A stretch of 64,000 nt of DNA, taken from positions 124,001-188,000 of the forward strand of contig JAKSZP010015876.1 of NCBI GenBank assembly GCA_022478985.1, read 5' to 3'. The notes below the pieces were generated by a model. The model worked only from the letters and a program-made list of their open reading frames with translations, was not told the DNA's origin and searched no databases. This document shows positions 45,144 to 56,640 of the stretch, one piece after another. The DNA comes from Massospora cicadina. Lineage: Eukaryota > Entomophthoromycota > Entomophthoromycetes > Entomophthorales > Entomophthoraceae. The position numbers and the translations under genes were made by a program. The first letter of the stretch is position 1, and every line of letters begins with the position of its first letter.

Positions 45144-46097
45144 GTGGCTCCAGGAATTATACTTCTGGGACATGGAGAGATTAAGGTTTTGTTAGCAAAC
45201 CTTCAGAGAGAACCAATGCAAATCCGCCACCACCAAAATGTAGCGTATCTACATCTGATTCCCATAGATGAGGTCCGTCAGGTTCATGAGTTCAGATCCT
45301 TGGATGAATTTTGTCTACCAGATGAGATGTCAGCTGATGTACTAATGGTGGTACCACAGAGTAGTATAACAGGATTGTTGAAAGAACAAAAAGACCAAGC
45401 AATAGCTTTATTTAAGAAGTATAGAGGGATTTTTGCTGTTGACGATCATGATTTAGGTTGTTCTCTGAGGATGGTACATCAAGTAGACACTGGCGATCAT
45501 CCTCCTATAAGGTCTCAGCCAATCCACCATTCACGGGCAGCAGAATATGTGGTTACTGAGGAAATCGACCAGTTGTTAGAGCAAGGGATGCTTGAACCAT
45601 CCAAAAGCCTGTGGGCTTCACCTGTTCTAATTGTAAAAAAGGACGGCACCAACTGTGTAGTAATTGACTACTGGAAGCTCAACCTTATTACAAAAAAGGA
45701 CTCATATCCCTTGCCAAGAATCGACGATGCTCTGGACCAATTAGGGGGAGTCCATTACTTTTCTGCGATGGACTTGATATCAGGTTACTGGCAAATCAAG
45801 TTACCCCTGGCGGAGCAGGAAAAATGCGCTGTAATCACCTCTAAAGGCCTTTTTAAACTGACGCGCATGCCCCAAGGGCTGTGCAACGCCCCAGCTACGT
45901 TTCAGAGAGCCATGGACACTATTCTTGGCGACCTGAAACTGTCATGCATCCTAGTATACCTCGATGATATTAAAGTTTTCTCTCGAAACTTTTTGGAGCA
46001 CCTCAACCACCTCAAAGCAGTATTCCGCCAGCTGGCTGAGGCGAACATTAAAATTAAACCTCAAAAATGTAACTTCTCTAAAGATCAGCTGGAATAA
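45144..46097 (+). pseudogene. A3 reverse transcriptase, 317 open codons
   Basis: The longest open pol frame in the window. In order: an N-terminal linker; VTEEIDQLLEQGMLEPSK; PVLIVKKDGTN; VVIDYWKLNLITKKDSYPLP; FSAMDLISGYWQIKLP with the first catalytic Asp; MPQGLCNAPATFQRAMD; LVYLDDIKVFS with both Asp of YLDD; and KPQKCNFSKDQLE before a TAA (46095-46097). The connection region continues in frame after the stop (MGFVVDSKGLQPQLAKV). All fingers and palm motifs are present, so activity was lost late. Confidence 0.85.
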
Positions 46098-46965
46098 ATG
46101 GGGTTTGTGGTAGACTCAAAAGGGCTGCAACCACAACTGGCAAAGGTGTAGGCCATCAGCAAAATGACTACTCCCAATAGTAATTGCGACATACAGGTAT
46201 TTTTGGGAATGGTCAGTTACTACCAGCGCTTTATCCCTAATTTTAGCTGTATTAGGGGCCCGCTATTTGAGTTGTTAAAAAAGATGCTGTGTTTTAATGG
46301 GTAGAATGTCATCAATTCACTTTCAATACACTCCATACGGCGTTGATCAATGCATTGGTGTTGCAATATCCAAACTTCTACCAGGATTTTATCGTTCAGA
46401 TGGATGCGTCCCTCTCCACTGTTGAGCAGTGCTTTCTCAGAAAGATGATGAGGGAGAGGAACATCCTTTTGCGTTCTGTAGTCAAAGTCTTAACTGTCAT
46501 GAGCGTAATTATACTGTGACTGAGCGGGAGTGCTTAGTAGTAATCTACGTGTATAAACAATTCAGAGTCTATCTGCATGGGTTAAAGTTTAAAGTTGTAA
46601 TAGATCACATATAATTACGATAGTTGCAGAACCTCAAAGAACCAGAAGGATGGTTGGCTCTATGGGCTCTCAAGTTACAGGCTTATGATTTTGAGATTCT
46701 CCATTGGCTGGGAGCGAAGCATCAGAACGCTGACTGTTTATCATGATTACTGACTATTGCAGTAACAGTGGACCTCAGCGACATGATGTATGATAAGATG
46801 CTCAGCAGAAAATATGACAACAAACTACCCCAAGTAATCAAAGTGTTAAATGAAATGCACACAAAACCTTCCAATGGAATGGAGAACTGTACAAATGAAT
46901 CGGCAATTCCACGGCATATTTCCTGCACCCCTCAGCATGACTGGGAATCATTATGAGCGAACACA
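46098..46965 (+). pseudogene. A3 connection, RNase H and tether
   Basis: The connection reads FLGMVSYYQRFIPNFS near 46200. RNase H is shifted: the first motif near 46400 (QMDASLS in one frame) is followed by HPFAFCSQSLNCHERNYTVT and ERECLVVIYVYKQFRVYLHG (46465-46580), VVIDHI near 46595, and AKHQNADCLS near 46720. The tether has DMMYDKMLSRKYDNKLPQV, a family A signature. Stops at several places. Confidence 0.75.
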
Positions 46966-47960
46966 GGGCAGTTGAGCATGGTGGAGTGCATAAGACTATG
47001 GAGTTGTTACGCCCTCAGTACTATTGGGAAAGATGAGCTTCAATGTGCTTAAAACTATTTCTTGTTGCCATGTTGAGAAGTCATTCCACCATATGACGTC
47101 ATATTGGTTAGTGAAACCACATTTCGCTTGGCACACAGTCTCCCTCGATGTCATTGCCCCTTGACAACAGGAGCCAACCGTTGTAAGTACATTCTAGTGG
47201 CTATTGACCACTTGACCTACTGGGTTGAAACAAGGGCGATACAGGACTTGGGGGCAGTTACAGTGACCAGATTCGTGTTGGAATGCATTATTCAGTGGCA
47301 CGACTGCCCTCAGTTTATTCTCACTGATAACGGAACAAACTTCACCTCACACATCCTCCCCAAGCTGAATGAGCTTATGGGAATACGCGGGGTTCTGATG
47401 ACCCTATACCACCCCAAGTCCAACAGAATGGTCAAATGGGTAAATGGAACTCTGGTGAACATACTACAAAAATTAGTAACAGATCGCCCTTTCGATAGGA
47501 GCTCTCTCCTTTCCACCGCTGTGTTTGCTTATAACATTAGTTACCATTCCGCCATGGGGAAGAGTCCCTTCCAATTACTATACAGCTGACACCCGGCTCT
47601 CCCAGCATTGCTTTATGCATGTGTAGAAGACACTGGCTGACTGGAACCCCACTGCTATTTGACTAACCTCGCGAACATTCTGATCAAACTGCAAACTGAA
47701 GCATATTCCTTCAGCTTGGCTAAGAAGATTAGGAATCAGGCCGCTGATCAGGCATGTCATAGTGGGCTGGCGCCATTCAAGGAAGGTGATATGGTTCTCT
47801 TTCATGACCAACATGGAATTGGGCAGAAGCACAAGCTGGCTAGTATTTGGATTGGTTTGTTCAAAGTAATAGAGAAAACTGGAGTCAACGAGTATACCAT
47901 CAAGGATCCTACAAGTGCTCAGATCATTAACTGAGTACACGCAAAGTTCCTCTGACCTTA
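46966..47960 (+). pseudogene. A3 integrase
   Basis: Zinc-finger remnants near 46965-47060 (RAVEHGG, then CLK). The core is open for 161 codons (47104-47589): YILVAIDHLTYWVETRAI with the first Asp, QFILTDNGTNFTSHIL with the second Asp, then SNRMVKWVNGTLVNIL, with Lys (47434-47436) instead of the catalytic Glu, and FAYNISYHSAMGKSPFQLL. The C-terminal module WIGLFKVIEKTGVNEYTIKD lies near 47848-47907, ending at VHAKFL. A polypurine tract follows (47991-47997). Confidence 0.8.
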
Positions 47961-47998
47961 CAAGCAATAGGATCTTATTGTCCAGTCAAGGTGGGGGT

Positions 47999-48576
47999 TG
48001 TGACAGTTATGATATGAATGGATGATAATCGTGGGACAGCAGGGTAGATTCCGCCAAACATAGTATCAGTTACAATTATTTGAGTGCCTTGAGATGAGGT
48101 GATATTGGGGTATAACGGGTTTTTATTGGATATAATGGGTTTATTGGATCGCCTCTATATAAGGTGATAAGGCGTTAAGGCGATGTCAATATTAGATGAA
48201 TATGAAGTAAATCGCCTACAATTAGGGTGACAGAGGATTAGAGAATAACAAAGCTGAATCCAAGGAGAATCGGCGGAATAGAATATCCCAAGCCATGAGA
48301 AGCAGTATTGCCTGAAGCTGCTATATATAAACGAGATAGGCAATTGAGTGAAGAAGGTTGTTTTTTAGCGTAGATGAGAGATGGGACAGCAAAAAGTAGC
48401 TGTATTTATAAAAAAATAAATTAAAGAATTGGTTGGGGCAATTGCTCCTATTTTTATTATAATTTCAAGTGCATCCAAAGGACCGACGATCCCCACATCA
48501 TCCATCTGTTGCTCAGTGGGTTCAACCTGTGCAAATAACCTAACGGATCCTAGTTATACCATCTGAAATTATAACA
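47999..48576 (+). repeat. A3 3' LTR
   Basis: 578 bp, starting TGTGACAG after GTGGGGGT and ending TAACA. Right border fixed by CATAC. Confidence 0.92.
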
Positions 48577-48581
48577 CATAC

Positions 48582-49480
48582 CATCCCCCAGTCTGATGGG
48601 CAAACAGAGTGGACCAACCAGATTCTTGAGCAGTATTTCTGGTGTTATGCTACCACTGCGCAAAACCTAAGTGGATGACCTTCCATTAGCATAATGTGCA
48701 TAGAATAATGCCAGCCACACATTACTGGGTTTTCGCCTTATGATGGCACATTGGGGTATAATTCCGCATTTCCCTTAGGCCTGTGCCTTCGCTCAGAGGT
48801 TCCTGCTGTAGTGGAACATTTACACCAGATCCGAAGCACTTAACCCCTAGTCCAGGAGCATCTGACTAAAGCCATCAGCAATTACAAGCGGTTCTCAGAT
48901 TGAACACAGCTTCCTGCCTATAAATTAATTGTTGCTTCTTCAGTCATTATTGATACGCGCCACCTTAGGATGAAGGTGCCCTTGTATAAGTTTGCGGGCA
49001 AATGTTCAGGTCCTCATGTGGTCACAGAAGTTTTAGATAATGGGGCCTCGCGCTGGCTTTTCCCGCTCATTGGAAACAGCACCCTTTCTCACGTTTCCCA
49101 GTTGTCACCATACAAAGGCATGACACGCATGAATCTATATCTAGTGGTTATTAAAGATAGGATGGAGGCAGAGGTGGGTGCTATTTTGGTGTCTCATTGC
49201 TTGCATTGACCAATGCAATATTTGTTGGCATGAAAGTCTTTCCCACATGAAAACAGTTGGGTTAGCACTCGCAATTGTGCAAATTGTCATGAGTTGGTGG
49301 AAGCCATCCATGTGGTACACCCCAACGCTCCATTCCCTCCCCAGAATTTTACCTCCATCTTGGCTATCAAGCTCCCTAAGATGAACAAAATGTTGCGCTG
49401 CCCAAAGTTCCCAGTGTGATGCTCCCCTGATCCAAAAAGGGAAGGATATTGTGAGTTTGGGGGAGCAACTTATAAGACTT
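48582..49480 (+). pseudogene. D1 integrase (rest) and chromodomain
   Basis: It resumes after A3 with HP, QSDGQTEWTNQILEQYF, where Glu (48607-48609) keeps the third catalytic position. The C-terminal SH3-like region includes VIIDTRHLRMKVPLYKFAGK (48942-49005) and GPHVVTEVLDNGASRW. The chromodomain (about 49170-49345, frame broken) reads CLHXPMQYLL, AWKSFPHENSWVSTRN-like and CHELVEAIHVVHPNAP. It ends before a G-rich purine tract near 49459-49484. Confidence 0.75.
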
Positions 49481-49484
49481 GGGG

Positions 49485-50124
49485 AATAACCCTTGTGGCT
49501 AGATTATGAGAAATCCCATTCCTGACAATAAAGGGAAGAATCTGGTGATCGTCCATCTTGTTGCCCTGGGCGATATAGCTTGTGTGGTAGATTAGAGGTG
49601 GGTAACAGAATATCTTGCAAATTGCGCCTCTTCTGCCCATGCTTACCACCAAAGAGTTGGTGGGTAAAATCCAGAAGCTGGGACAGGAGGTGTTGGAGGG
49701 TAAAGTCATTGCCATTGAGAGGTAGGTAGCGCATGATCCCAGGAGGGGGTATCTGCAGGTTCAAGTTCCGCAGGAGGGTCAAATTGCATTCTGCTGAAAA
49801 CAACAGCTGCAAGTTAGTTTTTGGGTGTGAAATTGTCCATACGTCAGGTTTCCCCACAATTTTGCAGATGAGCCCATCCCTGACAGATACAGGCGTGGTA
49901 AACCCTTTTCCCATCCAATAGAGCTAGCTATATCTGGCCTGGCCATGGGCGCAACCTGCCATCTGACAGAGGTAGCATTGTCATCGTGCCAAGCGAAGTC
50001 ATAGCAGAATAAATTCCTACTCACAAATTAAATGATAATCCGCTCAATCAGGTAAGATCTGAGTTTATATCAGAAATATTTTGGAATGCTGATCTTCCAG
50101 AACAAAAGTATGAGATAATCTCAA
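49485..50124 (+). repeat. D-array LTR 2, shared by D1 and D2
   Basis: About 640 bp, aligned with LTRs 1 and 3 at the start (aataacccttgtggct) and middle (cccatccctgacaga). It is more diverged between 50000 and 50120. Only one LTR lies between the D1 chromodomain and the D2 gag. Borders are accurate to about 20 bp. Confidence 0.7.
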
Positions 50125-50349
50125 TGGTAGTACGCCTAGTTTTGTTCCTCATTTTGTGAGCATTTAGGCAGTGGTCCACAAAAGGTATTGCTGTCACTCC
50201 ATTTTTCTTCCTTCCCATAGCTTTGGGCTTAAATAAAATCTTAATTTCAAAAATTATTGATGAGTTGAAAGGTTCTGTTGAACACTTAGTGGCGATGTTT
50301 ACCCATTGTTGAAATCCTAAATAGTCCTCAAAGCTACCTTTCTTGTTTT

Positions 50350-51250
50350 CATCCATCAATATGGATGGCTGTAAAAAATATGTTCTGGCTGGAGTTCTGG
50401 GTGTTCACTCACCCAGAGTTCCAGTCAAATATTATCAGAATGCTACATGACATTTTAGAGCGACCCACATTTTCATCCTTCTTTATCCTGCCCAATGGTG
50501 GAGTGCTGCATTGGTTAAGTTGTATGAACGGAAAGTTCGCCTGTTGGCTTGAGTGGTGTATGCCGCAAGGTTGGCATATTCAGTGTATCACGGCTTTTAT
50601 TCTGGGGTTTGGACATCTTCATTGGCTCAAACACCAGTAGGGCCTACCCCCAGGTTAAGTGGAGGGGGACCTGGGGTTTCCATTATTTCTTGAGGAGGTG
50701 AGCAGGCATGGGTTGCAAGCATGGGGGTGTTATTTGTTCCTAGGGTTACTGATCTGCCCCCTCCTTTAACTATTGGGGGTTATGATGCTTGTATTCTCAC
50801 ATTCAACGCTGCTACTTCAGGGAAGAAGGTGTACGTGAATTAGCTCATGCCCCAGTTGTCATTAAGTGAGGTGAAAAAAATTGGGTTTGTTATGATGATG
50901 GCAGACATAACCTCAGCTCCTATGGATGAACTGGGGGAGGGTTTGGCGGTTATCCCTTCTTTCCCAAAGGAGTTTCACCTATGGGAGAAGAAACAAGATC
51001 AGGCTTACTTTTTGTTGCAAGTCAAGATACAGTTGGGCGCTCACGTGACCTCTGTTGAGGTTCTTGTTGATACATGAGCTGCCAGAAACTTAATGAGTTT
51101 TCAGGTTGCGCAGGGGATGGATCTCAATTTAAATGTACGGTCCATATTGTTGGGTGCATAGTTGGCTGTGATGACTTGCTACATGGTTTGGCGCATGGTG
51201 CCATTTTTGGTACATAAGTTTGGATTCTGAGATCTGTTTACTGCGGTGAC
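50350..51250 (+). pseudogene. D2 gag and protease
   Basis: Gag: 91 open codons from 50365 with FWLEFWVFTHPEFQSNII, matching D1 and D3. A second open piece (50847-51077) carries VKIQLGAHVTSVEVLVDT and stops at TGA exactly where the protease Gly of D-T-G should be, then AARNLMSFQVAQG. So the active-site codon GGA appears mutated to TGA. No zinc knuckle found. Confidence 0.65.
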
Positions 51251-51789
51251 AGATTTATTATTTCCCTTTTTCTTGGGGGTTGGGTGGTGGTGGTGGTGGC
51301 AACAGTTTCATATTGATCTGGAGCCCAACCTTTTTTCAGCCAAAAATCCCCATGCAAGGAGCGAGATTCTGTTAATTAATAATTTCTCTCCTGTGGGCGC
51401 AGTGGGGCCAATTGTCTTGACGCTGTCCCTCACAGCACTGCTGGCGATTTTTCCTTTATTTTGGCCCAGTTCCAAGATAATTTTGCATGGGAAAGGCCAA
51501 CCGTCTTCCTGCCCACACTTATTATGATTTAGCCTTCCATATGATAGTGAATTTTATCAACATCAACTTTCCCCCATATCAGTATACCAAGAATGAAGAC
51601 AAGGCCATGAAGGTGTAGTTGGATTATATGCTCACAAAAGGGTGGGTGTTTAGGAGGACCTCGCCAATGGCCTCTTCCATAGTGTTTGTTCAATAGTCTA
51701 AAGGCTCCAGCAGTCCTGTGTGGACTATGAGAATCTCAATAGCATAACCACTTACAATATCCACCCCCTTTTCCTTGAGAAGACATTTG
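51251..51789 (+). pseudogene. D2 reverse transcriptase, N-terminal part
   Basis: It includes NRLPAHTYYDL-like sequence near 51500-51530, KVXLDYMLTKGWV near 51612, and DYENLNSITTYNIHP (51723-51765), the RT motif after the conserved Asp-Tyr, reaching KTFAW at the CCTGG target site. The palm continues at 52993. A Trp-rich run (GWWWWW, 51284-51300) comes from a tgg repeat and is probably replication slippage. Confidence 0.65.
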
Positions 51790-51794
51790 CCTGG

Positions 51795-52987
51795 AATCAG
51801 TGTGTCAACCTCATCTCACTTAGCTTTAGAGATGACAAACTTCTCATGGGATCTACTCCACGCAGATTAGGCACCAGACAACCTTTGCTAACATCACTGC
51901 AGTTCTACTAAGCAAACACTCCTCAAATTCTACTCATTGGTGCATCTGTTGCTTAGTAACTTGTTTGCTCTCTTAGCAAACTTCCTAATATTTTTTAATA
52001 AAGTTTACATACGATGGCATTTGTGACTCAACGGGAACCTTACCAACCTCTTCCTTGGCATTATCAGCACCAAGGTATCCTCGACAAAGTGTCTTCTTTA
52101 AAACAGGTTAATATCATACTGGATACTGGCGAATACTAATTGATACAACACAAGTTAAAAAAAAAAAGGATATACTTAAGTTTCTGTTGAAAGGTTTTTA
52201 TTAGAATATAAAGTTAAGTCTTATAAACTTCAGAGGGAAAATCAAGACATAAATGAATTTGATATAGTGTGATAGGTGAAAGTTAGGGTTTTGATCGAGG
52301 ATTTTTCAGGATTCTCCTTAGTCAGACGCCATCTAACTGCTGCTTTAGCTTGTTCATTTATTTATATTGTTTCTTGTATGTGCTAACTTCTTCTTGCCAT
52401 GATCACCCCTGAACCTGGATGTTTAGGGGCCTTTGTGCTTGGTCTTACCTCTGGGATTTAGCTCATTGTAGTTGTTTTGGATATTGGTTGATTGCCAAAT
52501 CTGGCAATATGCATCTTGACATCAGGTTCAAGTTATGGTGTTCCTATGAGGTGCCTCGCATCAGTGGCTTCAGGTCACTTGGTAATTTGGATGACTTCTT
52601 GATTGGTAATATTCATTTTTGAACTTATGATACTATTTGTGGTGTAACTCAGTTTGCGCATTGGGGCTTCATTGGCGAATTTTTAAATATTTTGGCTTTT
52701 GAAGGTATAAATAAGGGTCAGATTTCAAATGAATTTTGGGCGGCATCATTGTCCTCATTATACAAATATTCTAAATTGGCGGGGCAAAAATTGTTTTGCA
52801 TTACATCATCAAGAAGAATTTTTGACTCCTTAGTGCCTATAAAAGAGCCTCTTTCGCTCTCATACGTGATGGCCTGGCCGCCAGTACTGCCACCAATTTG
52901 AGGGATGTGGTTCATAGTAATTTAACTGTTTGAGTACTGTACAGGAGCATCACATGCGGGCTCATCCATGACACCAGGTAATTGCAT
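51795..52987. mobile_element. Unclassified 1.19-kb insertion in the D2 RT
   Basis: RT motifs stop at KTFAW and resume as VFSKLNLVNALNQI. CCTGG occurs on both sides (51790-51794 and 52988-52992), fitting a 5-bp target duplication. D1 has no such interruption. The insert has AATAAA near 51999 and 52705, a short frame from 52014 with QREPYQPLPWHYQHQG, and two open frames (52419-52622, 52692-52901) that I do not recognise. No inverted repeats or TG...CA ends found. It could be a solo LTR-like or LARD/TRIM-like remnant. Confidence 0.6.
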
Positions 52988-52992
52988 CCTGG

Positions 52993-53935
52993 GTGTTTTC
53001 AAAACTCAATCTTGTGAATGCACTCAATCAAATTCTAGGTGGTGGGGGCCATTAGTGACTTAAGGGAATTGTACCAGAAGTGGGATCTTCTAGTTCTGCA
53101 TAATGCCTTTTGGCTTAAAAAACGCTCTTGTCACATTTAAGTGGATGATTGACAATGTTTTGGGCGATCTTTGGTTCTCCTGTGCAGTGGCATACATCGA
53201 TGATATCCTTGTGCATTCCCTCACTCTTTTTAGAATGAGAAGGACCTGGAGGCAGGGTTGGCTGCGTTACACAAGGCCAACTTGTATGTGAAACCCTCCA
53301 AGTGTGATTTTTCAAGGATGAGGTTACCTTCCTTGGTAACATGGTCCTGAAGGATGGTTAGCCATCCCCCAGAAAGATTGAGGCAATACTTGAGTGGCCC
53401 AATCCCATGACCTAGAAGCAGTTGTGGTTTTTCTTGAGAATGATCATCATTTTAAAAAATTCTCCCCTGCTCTCTCACAGCTGGCTGCGCCACTTCAACC
53501 CCTAAACAGGTAAAACGTTCCATTTCGCTAGGTGGAGGAGTGACAGAAGGCGTTTGATGCTATTGGGGAAGTGTTTCTGGTGCCTCCCATTCTAAAGCAT
53601 GTGGACCCCACCAAGCCATTTGTTGTCACATGTGACGCCTCATTAGCTGCTGTGGAGGCAATAATACTGAAAGATCATGATGGTTTGGAACACTCAGTTG
53701 ACTACATTTCACAGAAGGTTACTTTATTCAGAAAAGTCTTGGGGTCATTTATTATTAAGTGTTGGCCACTATGGCGTGGTCACTTGTGCATTGATGGTAC
53801 CTTCTTCAGGGCTCGTGACGCAAAATTACCAAGCATTTGGACCATCAGGCACTCATATATTTCCAGAAACTGTGGAAGCTGGCACATTACCAGGCTCAGA
53901 TATATCATGATCTCTGCAGCTTAGATTCTATGTAT
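52993..53935 (+). pseudogene. D2 reverse transcriptase (rest) and RNase H
   Basis: VFSKLNLVNALNQI, then MPFGLKNALVTFKWMID (53103-53154), and AYIDDILVHS with the catalytic Asp pair (53190-53219). The thumb region KANLYVKPSKCDF lies near 53270-53310 and is followed by FLGNMVLKDG. RNase H: LKHVDPTKPFVVTCDASLAA near 53590-53650 with the Asp in CDAS, then HDGLEHSVDYISQKVTLF. Frame broken at 53290 and later. Confidence 0.75.
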
Positions 53936-54019
53936 GAAATTGTGAAAGGTTTCCTAATTGTTCTCACTGCCTTGTTGAGTTGCAACCCATCCATGAGTCC
54001 AAAGGAGGAGGAAGGCTAG

Positions 54020-55330
54020 GATCTAACTATGGTAATTCCGCTGGCCAAGGTTCTGGCCATTGCTCCACCTGCAATTTCAAAGGTAGAATTGGGTCTAGAG
54101 GTTCCATTAGTCACTCAGATATTGGTAGGTCAAATGGCTTGTGTGGAGGGAATAGAGCTGATAGATCAGCTGGGGCTTTTGGTGCATTTGTGGACTCATA
54201 ATTTTTGGTAGACAGTGCAGTTATGTACAAATACTGAGTATGGGCTCTGCCCCTACTTCGTGACAAGGTGATTAGGCGCATCATGAACCTCTGGAAGTGG
54301 GTTCTCCAGGTAATAAGAAATGTCTCAATTTGTTGAAGCAAATGTATAACTGGCCGTGGATATCCAAAGATATCCCAGCATGGATCACTAAATGCATAAC
54401 GTATTCACAGGCAAAGTCCAATAGAGCAGGTTGGAATGGTCTTCTCCATCCCCTTAATCAGGCTGAGGTTCCATGGAGATCAGTATCTGTCAATTTCATT
54501 GTTGAGCTCCCCAGATCTAATGGGTTTAATGCACTTATGGTGGTGGTAGATTGCTTTAACAAGTTCACCTTTTATAACCCCTGTTCTTCACCTATCACCT
54601 CTGAGGAAACCACCCGGTTATTGTGCAGCATTTCTTCTCAATGTTTGGGTTGCCACAGATAATTGCAAGTGATCAGGGACTGCAGTTAATGGAGCGCTTT
54701 TGGATAGCCCTTATGCCTTTTTGAAGATTGGCAGGCCTTTTCACCGCAACCATCCCCAGTCTGATGGGCAAATGAAGCGGGCTAATCAGACTTGAGCGAT
54801 ATCTCCAGTGTTACACCACTGCTGCACAAGATACCTGTGCGTATGACCTTCCATTAGCACAATTTGCATACAATAATGCCTCCCATGAATCTACTCTGTT
54901 TTCACTTTATGAAGCCAAATTGGGATATGATACCACAATTAACTATTTATGACTTCACCCAGAGGTCTCTACTGTGATTAAACATGCGCAGAAGACATGG
55001 AGCACTCAATCCCTGGTTCAGGAGCATCTGACCAAAGCCATTATTGATTACAATTAGTTCATGGATCAGAAACGGCTTCCTGCCTATGAGATCATGGTAG
55101 GTTCCTCAGTTATGCTTGATATGTGCTACCTGCAGATGAAGGTGCCCTAACAGAAGTTTGTGAGCAAATGTTTGGGTCCGCATAGGGTCTGGAAGATTTG
55201 AGTAATGGGGCCTTCCAGTTTGCTCTTCCCGCTCACTGGAACAGCACCTATCTTCCAAGATTCACAGTTGTTGCAATTTAAAGGCACGCCGCCTATTTAT
55301 CTTAAGCCAGTGGTAATTATAGACTCAGTA
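54020..55330 (+). pseudogene. D2 linker and integrase
   Basis: Linker 54029-54211 (VTQILVGQMACVEGIELIDQ matches D1 near 39978). Zinc finger fragments: HHEPLEVG near 54280, then KCLNLLKQMYNWPWISKDI and CITYSQAKSN. Core: PWRSVSVNFIVELPRSNGFN with Asn in place of the first Asp, MVVVDCFNKFTFYNPC, IASDQG with the second Asp near 54668, and QSDGQMKRANQT, with Lys (54775-54777) at the third catalytic position. C-terminal region to about 55320 with LPAYEIMVGSSVMLD. Confidence 0.7.
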
Positions 55331-55339
55331 GAAGTATAG

Positions 55340-55615
55340 ATGGACTCTATTTTGGTGCCTTATTGCTTGCATCGCTCAGTGCAGTACTTGGTGGCATGGG
55401 AAGGCTTTCCTTCATATGAGAACAGCTGGGTTAGTGCCCAAATATGTAAAAATTGACATGAGTTGGTGGAAGCCTTTCATGTGGCACACCCAATGTTCTC
55501 CTTCTCCTCAGAAGGTTGCCTCCATCTTGGCGATTAAGCTCCCTAAAGCGCCCAAAAATTTTGCGCTGGCCCTAGTTCCTATTGGGGGTGCTCTCATGAC
55601 CTGAAAGGGAAGGTT
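55340..55615 (+). pseudogene. D2 chromodomain
   Basis: CLHRSVQYLVAWEGFPSYEN then SWVSAQ, with the aromatic and W-x-G-F-type core of a chromodomain, and a closing HELVEAFHVAHPM. Located between integrase and LTR 3, as in D1 and C1. One stop inside. Confidence 0.7.
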
Positions 55616-55631
55616 AATCTAAGTCTGGGGG

Positions 55632-56295
55632 AGTAACCTCTGCAGCTGAATCAGGTGATGTTCTTATTTTGGACCAAGAAGGGGAGAATCCAGTGGCTGT
55701 CCCACTCATCGCCCTGGGTGATTTAGCCCATGCGGATATTGAGAGGTGGGCGATGGCATATCCCTTTAAGGTCATGTCATTTCCCCCTATTCTAAACACT
55801 CATGGGTTGTTATAAAGAATCTAGTGTGTGTATGGGGAAGTGGAAGTGGACAGGGGTCTCCACCAGCAGGAGTTTGGTAGTGATCACCTTCCTCAGCACG
55901 TAGTCACCTGTGGTTTAAGTTCTGACAATATAATTAAATTGTAATCTTCTAAAATAGATTGAATAAATTGGTTTGGGCGTGAGTATTTTCATCTTCCATG
56001 GCTCATCATCGTTAGAAATTATGAGCCCATCCCTTATAGGTATGGGTGCAACAAACCCCTTCATGACCCAGTGGTACCAGCTTTATGTGGCCTGACATGG
56101 GTGCACCCGACCACCCACCAGATAAAGTTATGCCAATCCACTAAACAAAATCATGTTGGGAGGGGAAGTTGGTGGCAAAGTTTAAAATGATTCAGAAGGC
56201 CAGGCTGGGATTGATCTGGTGTCATTGGATTTCAGGACGCTAATCTGGTGCAATAAAAATTGCAAACCTATTCCCCAACAGTGAATTGAATCACA
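55632..56295 (+). repeat. D-array LTR 3, shared by D2 and D3
   Basis: About 664 bp, ending TCACA, followed at once by TGGGTCCCCAATTTAATTG, the best version of the D primer site. Preceded by CTGGGGGAG. Aligns with LTR 1 nearly throughout. Confidence 0.8.
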
Positions 56296-56640
56296 TGGGT
56301 CCCCAATTTAATTGCAAGTTTATAAAGCAGCAGACCCTGACAGGATCTTCTGTCACTCCATTTTTTTCTATATTCTAACCTTTAGAAATTTCAATAAGAA
56401 AGATCCTATAAAAGATTCAAAATTTTATTTATGAATTTAGCAGTCTTCCAGACATCTTGCAACTATAATTGCCAATTTAGGGGTCATTGGCTGGAGCTTT
56501 CAGCTGCCTTTCTCTTATCTCATCCATTAATGTGGATGGCTGTACTAAAGATATTCTGGATGGGGTTTTGGGTGTTTACTCACGCAGAGTTTCAGGCTGG
56601 TCTTAATATTATCAGCAAGCTCCATGACAGGATAGGGGAA
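56296..56640 (+). pseudogene. D3 leader and gag start
   Basis: The leader and gag start align with D1: the phrase gccaatttaggggtcattggct occurs in both (about 56470 and 37360), then FWMGFWVFTHAEFQAGLNII (56551-56610). Similarity stops near HDRIG, shortly before A4. The sequence beyond the A4 right end does not match D gag, so an older break lies here. Confidence 0.65.

Larger units (their letters stand above)
40618..48576 (+). mobile_element. Ty3/gypsy element A3 inserted into the D1 integrase
   Basis: 7959 bp, LTRs 40618-41191 and 47999-48576, with a perfect CATAC duplication at 40613-40617 and 48577-48581. Removing it restores the D1 integrase reading across the junction. Inside are primer site, gag, protease, RT, RNase H, integrase and polypurine tract. 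A 1370-bp foreign insert splits the protease, and without it A3 is about 6.58 kb, like A4 (6.47 kb). It is the best preserved family A copy. Confidence 0.92.

Noticed and set aside
51284..51300. Trp-rich functional motif
   Set aside because: It comes from a short tgg microsatellite absent from D1 and is best seen as slippage.
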